Source: Rikenella microfusus
GTDB taxonomy: Bacteria > Bacteroidota > Bacteroidia > Bacteroidales > SZUA-534
Direction of reading: 5' to 3'
DNA length: 11,109 bases
Assembly: GCA_020719105.1 (NCBI GenBank)
Contig: DYQV01000062.1
Span: 1 to 11,109, forward strand
Position numbers and translations under genes: made by a program. The first letter of the stretch is position 1; each line of letters begins with the position of its first letter. Below are positions 6,068 through 11,109 of this stretch, piece by piece. The notes under the pieces are model-generated. The model saw only the letters and a list, made by a program, of their open reading frames with translations. It searched no databases and was not told the origin of the DNA.

Positions 6068-7021
6068 ATGTATATTAAAGTTGTTGCATTTTCAGCCTTT
6101 TTATTCAGCATCCTTGAGGTTTTTTGCCAGTCAAAACTGACAAGAAATGATTACATAACTAAATTCCAATATATTGCTATAGATGAAATGAAAAGATCGG
6201 GTATTCCGGCAAGTATTACCTTAGCTCAAGGAATTTTAGAATCGGATAATGGAAATAGCATTTTAGCAACAGTGGCAAACAATCACTTTGGTGTAAAGTG
6301 CCACAATGATTGGACCGGAAAAACTTTTTATTACGATGATGATAAACCCAATGAATGTTTCAGAAAATATAAAAATGTGGAAGATTCTTTTCGTGACCAT
6401 TCAGATTTTTTAACGCAACACAGCAGGTACAATTTTTTGTTTGATTTTAAAACTACCGATTACAAAAATTGGGCACAGGGATTAAAAAAAGCAGGTTACG
6501 CAACGAATAAACAATACGACGTCTTACTTATAAAAATAATTGAGGAAAGTGAATTACACCGCTTTGATGATAAAAGTTTTAAACCTAAGGCAATAACCTC
6601 AAAAAATAAAAAATCAAAACCAGGTTCTAATGGAACAGACATTTCAATCAATCCTTTTAATAATGATGTATTGACTTACAATCGGATTGATTATGTTATT
6701 GTTAAAACTGGTGATACATTTGAATCCATTGCTGAAAATCATGAAATGATGGTTTGGCAATTATATAAATACAATGAATTGCCAAAAAATTCTAAATTGA
6801 TACCTGGTATCAGATTGTATCTTCAACCCAAACGCCGTAATGCATCCATTGAAGATAAATATTATTTATTACCCGTAGGCGAAACCATGTATGATGTTTC
6901 ACAAAAATTTGGGATAAAATTAAAATTCCTTTATAAGAAGAATAATATTGAATTTGGTACTCAACCGGAAGCAGGTACTAAGCTTTCACTTAGAAAGAAT
7001 ATAAAGACCCATAAAAAATAA
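6068..7021 (+). CDS. Secreted N-acetylglucosaminidase (GH73) with two LysM repeats
   Basis: A 317-aa peptidoglycan hydrolase. A signal peptide (about 1-20, ending EVFCQ) precedes the GH73 glucosaminidase domain (about 26-165). The predicted catalytic Glu is E58 in LAQGILESDNGNS, followed by NNHFGVKC, the WTGKTFYYDDD loop and the KKAGYATNKQY motif with Y144. A basic linker (about 173-187) leads to two LysM modules, 209-253 (YVIVKTGDTFESIAENHE) and 265-309 (YYLLPVGETMYDVSQKFG), which bind glycan chains. It should cleave between GlcNAc and MurNAc in the periplasm, acting in wall turnover or cell separation. C20 lacks a proper lipobox, so secretion by signal peptidase I is more likely than lipidation. 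It is a single gene, convergent with the branching enzyme 24 bp away. The promoter is not clear. Confidence 0.9.
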   Translation: MYIKVVAFSAFLFSILEVFCQSKLTRNDYITKFQYIAIDEMKRSGIPASITLAQGILESDNGNSILATVANNHFGVKCHNDWTGKTFYYDDDKPNECFRKYKNVEDSFRDHSDFLTQHSRYNFLFDFKTTDYKNWAQGLKKAGYATNKQYDVLLIKIIEESELHRFDDKSFKPKAITSKNKKSKPGSNGTDISINPFNNDVLTYNRIDYVIVKTGDTFESIAENHEMMVWQLYKYNELPKNSKLIPGIRLYLQPKRRNASIEDKYYLLPVGETMYDVSQKFGIKLKFLYKKNNIEFGTQPEAGTKLSLRKNIKTHKK

Positions 7022-7045
7022 TACAGCTACTGGCAGCCTTTAATG

Positions 7046-9169
7046 TTATATTTTTTTCAACACTTTTTGCAGTTTATCATAAACACTTGGAATTGGCATC
7101 TTTTCTAATACAGTAACAGTGCGCGAAGGAAGATATAATTTTATCTGCTGCTCTTTACTTTTATCAGAGATTATTAATGAGTGATAGTTTTGTGTTTCAT
7201 CAATTCGGCCAAACCCTCCATATTTCAATTCATCACTTCCTAAAATATACTTATATCGTCCTTCTGCAACAGGTATCCCATAATCGGTATAACTTTTTGT
7301 AGGATGAAAATTAAAAATAAAAACTAAGTTAGAGCGGGAATAAGCAATGATTTTATCTGATTCATTTATTTTTTGAAGATAAAAAGGAAATACGTTTAAT
7401 AAGTCGCTTTTGATGGCAAGATGAATCATCGCTTTATCAAATTCATTTAAAAATTGATATTTCAGATCTTCCCTATCCACAAGGCTCCATTGTCGGGTAG
7501 CATATTTATAGGACCAACCATTCCCTTCTCTTGGAAAATCAACCCATTCGGGGTGACCAAATTCGTTACCCATAAAATTAAGATAGCCTCCGCCCCCTGT
7601 GGTAAGAGTAATGAGTCGAATCATTTTATGCAATGTTACCCCCCGATCAATAATTAAATTAGTATCATCAATCAACATGTGAAAATACATATCTTTATCC
7701 ATGAGTCGAAAAGCAATTGTTTTGTCCCCAACCAAAGCTTGATCATGCGACTCAGCATAAGAAATAACTTTTTCTTCAGTCCGCTTCGAAGTAAGTTCGT
7801 GGTATATTTTTCCTAAATCCCAGAATTCGTCTTCTTTTTCTTTCAATGTTTTAATCCAAAAGTCGGGAATTCCCATAGCCAATCGGTAATTAAACCCAAT
7901 TCCACCATCCACAACTTTGGTTGCAATACCTGGATAACCACTCATTTCTTCAGCAATGGATAAGGCCGATAGATTGACTTCCAATATTAATTGATTGGCT
8001 AACATTAAATATACCAAGGCATCTTCATCCTGACCCCCATCGAAATAGTAATTATAATTGGTAAAATCGCGTCCCAAACCATGGTCAAAATAGAGCATGC
8101 TGGTTACTCCATCGAACCGGAATCCATCAAAATGGTATTCTTCGAGCCAAAATTTTAAGTTTGATAAGAGAAAATGCAATACTTCATTTTTACTGTAATT
8201 ATAACAATACGAATCCCAAGCGGGATGCTCACCACGAGGTCCATCATGAAAAAACTGATAACGGGTTCCATCATATTTTCCAAGGCCTTCGGTTTCATTT
8301 TTCACTGCATGTGAATGCACCACATCCATAATTACACGAATTCCTAATAAGTGCGCTTCGTCAATTAATTCTTTCAATTCTTCGGGTGTTCCAAAACGGG
8401 AGCTTACGGCAAAAAGACTGCTAACATGGTATCCAAAAGATCCATAATAAGGATGCTCCTGAATGGCCATCAACTGAATCGTATTATAGCCCAGTTTGTG
8501 TATCCTGGGTAAAATGTCATTTTTAAATTCAACAAAATTGGATACTTTCTCTGTTTCACCGGACATGCCAATATGCGCTTCATAAATAATGGGCGCAGCA
8601 TGGGTGGTTTTTAACGGGTGCTTCCATTTGTACTCTTTTTTTGGCAACCAAACCTGAGCACTAAAAATATGATTAGTAGGGTCTTGGACCACTCTTCGTG
8701 TCCATGCCGGAATTCGCTCCCCTTCTCCTCCATTCCAAAATACTTTCAGTTTATATATATCTTCATGGTGAATTATTGCTGAACTTACTCTTAACTCCCA
8801 AACTCCATTTTCAATGGCTTTAAATGCAAATTCTTCTTTAGATTGCCAGAGCGAAAAATCACCAATTAGAAAAACTTGCTTTGCATTAGGCAACCATTCC
8901 CTAAAAACTAAAAAATCAGGTTCAGCAAAACATCCAAAACTATGATGTCCATTTGCAAAATCTGAAAGATTGGAAAGGTTCTTTTGGAGTAACTGATTCC
9001 TTTTATCCTCCATTTTGCGCATCCGATGTTTAATAACATTTTTATAAGGGGCTAACCAGGAATCTTGAATTATAATTTGAGGATCTTTCATTGCTGCTGA
9101 ATTTAAGTCATTGAATTTTTTATAAATATAAGAAATTCCATTAGATTGATGTTTTGGTTGCTCAAGCAT
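7046..9169 (-). CDS. glgB: 1,4-alpha-glucan branching enzyme, eukaryotic-type (GH13_8)
   Basis: A 707-aa glycogen branching enzyme that transfers alpha-1,4 chains to form alpha-1,6 branches. Order of domains: N-terminal helical segment, CBM48-like beta domain (about 80-180), GH13 catalytic barrel (about 195-560) and C-terminal beta domain. The four GH13 regions are readable: DVVHSHAVKN (282-291), GFRFDGVTSM (349-358) with nucleophile D353, AEEMSG with acid/base E407, and YAESHDQALVGDKT (471-484) with H475-D476. Regions I, II and IV match the human/yeast GBE type rather than E. coli GlgB, and length is close to human GBE1. A second in-frame ATG at 9091 (MKDPQIIIQD) could be the true start, since homologous N-termini usually begin near there. 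No -7 box was found upstream. No other glycogen genes adjoin it. Cytosolic. Confidence 0.92.
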   Translation of the reverse strand: MLEQPKHQSNGISYIYKKFNDLNSAAMKDPQIIIQDSWLAPYKNVIKHRMRKMEDKRNQLLQKNLSNLSDFANGHHSFGCFAEPDFLVFREWLPNAKQVFLIGDFSLWQSKEEFAFKAIENGVWELRVSSAIIHHEDIYKLKVFWNGGEGERIPAWTRRVVQDPTNHIFSAQVWLPKKEYKWKHPLKTTHAAPIIYEAHIGMSGETEKVSNFVEFKNDILPRIHKLGYNTIQLMAIQEHPYYGSFGYHVSSLFAVSSRFGTPEELKELIDEAHLLGIRVIMDVVHSHAVKNETEGLGKYDGTRYQFFHDGPRGEHPAWDSYCYNYSKNEVLHFLLSNLKFWLEEYHFDGFRFDGVTSMLYFDHGLGRDFTNYNYYFDGGQDEDALVYLMLANQLILEVNLSALSIAEEMSGYPGIATKVVDGGIGFNYRLAMGIPDFWIKTLKEKEDEFWDLGKIYHELTSKRTEEKVISYAESHDQALVGDKTIAFRLMDKDMYFHMLIDDTNLIIDRGVTLHKMIRLITLTTGGGGYLNFMGNEFGHPEWVDFPREGNGWSYKYATRQWSLVDREDLKYQFLNEFDKAMIHLAIKSDLLNVFPFYLQKINESDKIIAYSRSNLVFIFNFHPTKSYTDYGIPVAEGRYKYILGSDELKYGGFGRIDETQNYHSLIISDKSKEQQIKLYLPSRTVTVLEKMPIPSVYDKLQKVLKKI

Positions 9170-9275
9170 TATAAAAAAACATTAAATAAAATTTTCTATT
9201 ATACCTATTTAATATCACATTTTTTTTGTTTTTTATTCTATTAAATTTACCCAATTCATTTTAAATAAGATTCAT

Positions 9276-9289
9276 TGGAAACGATACCC
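9276..9289 (+). promoter_or_regulatory. LacI-operator-like site upstream of the dehydrogenase gene
   Basis: TGGAAACGATACCC matches the LacI-family/cre-type pattern TGnAAnCGnTnnCA at all specified bases except the last. The left half is ideal and the right half only partly symmetric. It lies 56 bp before the dehydrogenase ATG, in the region shared with the divergent branching enzyme. A 9-base version (TGGAAACGA) recurs at 6011-6019 before the glucosaminidase gene. Binding by the window's LacI regulator is inference. Confidence 0.3.
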
Positions 9290-9345
9290 AGTATTTTTAA
9301 GCTAAAACTTAATTAATTCTATCTTAACGATTAAAAAAACGGACT

Positions 9346-10542
9346 ATGCAAAAAAGAACTATTGTGTCCATGCCTGGTGATGGCATCGGAAAAACAGTAC
9401 TCGAACAAGCAATTAGAGTAATGACAGCGGCTGGATTTGAAGCTAATTATGTAATTGGTGATATTGGATGGGAATTTTGGTGTAAAGAGGGAAATCCGCT
9501 ACCACAGAGAACCCTGGATTTATTGGAAAAACACAAAATTGGTTTATTTGGAGCCATTACCTCAAAACCTAAAGATGCCGCAGTTGCTGAATTAGCACCT
9601 GAATTAATAGATAAAGGATTTGTTTATTCCAGTCCTATTGTTGGGTTGCGTCAACATTTTGATTTAGACATTTGCATTCGTCCATGCAAAACCTATAAAG
9701 AAAACCCACTGAATTTTATAAGGAAAGGGGCAAATAATACCATTGAAGAACCTCAGGTTGATGTAGTAATATTTCGGCAAAACACTGAAGGACTCTATGG
9801 AGGCGTTGAATGGAGCAACCCTAAAGGAGTTGTTTTAGAAGCTTTGCGTTCGCATCCAAAATTTATGCAAAACTTTGGAAAAGTACCTCCTGAAGAAGTT
9901 TCAGTTTCCACCCGGATTTTTACAAAAAAAGCTACTGAAAGAATTCTAAGAGCTGCCTTTTCACACGCCAAAGAATTTGGTTATAAATCAGTTACCTTAT
10001 GTGAAAAACCAAATGTCATTCGCGAAACTTCCGGTATGATGTATAAAATGGCCATGGAAATGCAAAAAAAAGATTTTCCAGCCATCGAATTATGGAATAC
10101 TAACATTGATGCTCAAATGATGTGGTTAACAAAAAACCCGGAAGATTATGGGGTTATTGTAGCTGGAAATATGTTTGGTGATATTATTTCAGATGGTTTT
10201 GCCGGTTTAATTGGCGGCTTAGGATTTGCATGCAGTGCCCAAATGGGTCAAAGTGGAATTGCAGTATTTGAACCAACTCATGGATCGGCACCTAAATATG
10301 CTGATTTTGAAGTGTCAATTGTAAATCCCATTGCAATGATTGAATCAGCTTGTATGATGCTGGATTATATAAATGAAAATAAAATAGCTGAGAGTATAAG
10401 AAATGCCATTGCTCAGGTAATTGAAGATGGTAAAATTATGACTTATGATATGTTAAAGTTGCAAGGTAAAAAAGACGTAATTGAAAAAGGTGCAGCTTCT
10501 ACTATTCAAATGACCGATGCAATTATTGCCAAATTAAAATAA
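9346..10542 (+). CDS. Isocitrate/isopropylmalate-family dehydrogenase
   Basis: A 398-aa NAD(P)-dependent beta-decarboxylating dehydrogenase. Substrate-site residues align with E. coli isocitrate dehydrogenase: S96 (S113), R102 and R112 ten apart in LRQHFDLDICIR (R119 and R129), R144 in FRQNTEGLYGG (R153), Y151, K221 (CEKPNVIRET; catalytic Lys), D255 and the metal ligands D279/D283 in GNMFGDIISDGFAGL. THGSAPKY (311-318) carries K317-Y318, and TYDMLK carries Y367 and K371; these echo the NADP-selective K344, Y345, Y391 and R395 of E. coli. Isocitrate to 2-oxoglutarate is the best guess, but I98 replaces the substrate-binding N115 and NTEGLYGG is shared with isopropylmalate and tartrate enzymes, so another 2-hydroxy acid is possible. 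An HD-fold protein gene follows after 7 bp. Confidence 0.85.
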   Translation: MQKRTIVSMPGDGIGKTVLEQAIRVMTAAGFEANYVIGDIGWEFWCKEGNPLPQRTLDLLEKHKIGLFGAITSKPKDAAVAELAPELIDKGFVYSSPIVGLRQHFDLDICIRPCKTYKENPLNFIRKGANNTIEEPQVDVVIFRQNTEGLYGGVEWSNPKGVVLEALRSHPKFMQNFGKVPPEEVSVSTRIFTKKATERILRAAFSHAKEFGYKSVTLCEKPNVIRETSGMMYKMAMEMQKKDFPAIELWNTNIDAQMMWLTKNPEDYGVIVAGNMFGDIISDGFAGLIGGLGFACSAQMGQSGIAVFEPTHGSAPKYADFEVSIVNPIAMIESACMMLDYINENKIAESIRNAIAQVIEDGKIMTYDMLKLQGKKDVIEKGAASTIQMTDAIIAKLK

Positions 10543-10549
10543 GGTAACC

Positions 10550-11104
10550 ATGAATAATGATGTAAAAAATTTGTGGGGCGAAGAATTATCGTGGATAAAA
10601 GACGAAAGCCTTAGAAGTAAAACAGCAAAAGTTTGGGAATTGGCATTAGAAAAAAGTGTACTTACACCCATTGATTTGAATAAAATACCTTTTACCTTAC
10701 TTTGTGGCCCTGATTTGAAGGTCACTTTTATGGATCACAAACGCTCAGTAGTTCATATAGCTAAAGATGCAGGTGAAAAAATCAACTCCATGTATCATGG
10801 AGAGTTAAAGGTTAACATGGATGTTTTAATTTCAGGTGCCATTTTATGTGATGTAGGTAAATTGTTGGAATATGTTAAAGATTCCCAAGGTAAAACAATT
10901 GTTGGAACCTATGGAAAATACCTGCGCCATCCGTTTTCAGGAGTGTCAGTTGCTGAAATGTGCAACGTACCAGCCGAAGTTTGCCATATAATTGCCACAC
11001 ATGCAGGAGAAGGGGATTTAGTAAAGCGAACCACCGAAGCATATATTGTGCATCATGCTGATTTTATGACCTTTCTTCCTTTCAAGGAACGGCTAATAAT
11101 ATAA
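10550..11104 (+). CDS. HD-fold protein with Cys in place of the HD histidine
   Basis: A 184-aa soluble protein with the HD-superfamily skeleton: H63 or H69 (FMDHKRSVVHIA), C100-D101 (AILCDVGKLLEY, where HDxGK is expected), H127 (LRHPFSGVSVAE), H151 (ATHAGEGD) and D171 (VHHADFM). The five-ligand order H, [H]D, H, H, D resembles di-metal HD hydrolases and oxygenases, but the first residue of the HD pair is Cys. Either Cys acts as a ligand or one metal site is lost. It starts 7 bp after the dehydrogenase stop and is surely co-transcribed, so a role in the same pathway is likely, for instance handling a product, substrate or nucleotide signal. The reaction is unknown. The stop at 11102-11104 is just inside the window, so the gene is complete. 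No signal peptide. Confidence 0.8.
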   Translation: MNNDVKNLWGEELSWIKDESLRSKTAKVWELALEKSVLTPIDLNKIPFTLLCGPDLKVTFMDHKRSVVHIAKDAGEKINSMYHGELKVNMDVLISGAILCDVGKLLEYVKDSQGKTIVGTYGKYLRHPFSGVSVAEMCNVPAEVCHIIATHAGEGDLVKRTTEAYIVHHADFMTFLPFKERLII

Positions 11105-11109
11105 TTAAC

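Noticed and set aside
6068..6130. Glucosaminidase as a lipoprotein anchored at C20
   Set aside because: The residues before C20 (EVF) do not fit a lipobox, so a signal peptidase I product is more likely.
7022..7045. Terminator between the convergent glucosaminidase and branching-enzyme genes
   Set aside because: Only a three-base-pair stem could be drawn, too weak to call.

Overview
The window looks like a chromosomal segment of a Bacteroidota bacterium, most likely a Bacteroidales or Marinilabiliales relative. It is AT-rich, and several genes are preceded by the Bacteroidota -7 promoter box TAnnTTTG. The protein families also fit: a Bacteroidota-type XerD, an N-acetylglucosaminidase with LysM repeats, a PagL-like outer-membrane deacylase and a eukaryotic-type (GH13_8) glycogen branching enzyme. 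No rRNA, tRNA, CRISPR array, insertion sequence or phage gene was seen.

Layout. Positions 1-420 hold a hairpin, a -7 box and what seems to be a decayed or non-canonically started Cys/His-rich small secreted protein. A minus-strand block follows (421-2766): an HD phosphohydrolase, a PagL-like acyloxyacyl hydrolase and a divergent methylglyoxal synthase, the last with its own promoter and terminator. A very AT-rich gene-free stretch (2798-3173) carries a perfect 17-bp palindrome, an 11-bp inverted repeat and a 21-bp-spaced direct repeat just before the tyrosine recombinase gene xerD (+). xerD converges on a LacI-family regulator (-) across a strong bidirectional hairpin terminator. Upstream of the regulator lies cytidine deaminase cdd (-). 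A divergent region with a 15-bp palindrome separates cdd from the LysM glucosaminidase (+). That gene converges on the branching enzyme (-). The branching enzyme is divergent from the last unit (+), an isocitrate/isopropylmalate-type dehydrogenase followed after 7 bp by an HD-fold protein whose HD signature reads CD.

How the genes relate. Most are housekeeping or single-gene units: nucleoside salvage, chromosome dimer resolution, cell-wall hydrolysis, lipid A remodelling, glycogen branching and methylglyoxal production. Two links are suggestive. The LacI regulator sits next to cdd, and loosely LacI-operator-like motifs lie upstream of the glucosaminidase and the dehydrogenase. The dehydrogenase and the atypical HD protein form the clearest two-gene operon and are the best candidate for an undescribed functional pair.

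For three minus-strand genes (PagL-like, mgsA, cdd) a -7 box overlaps the upstream TTG or GTG codon of the longest reading frame. This supports the shorter ATG starts given here.
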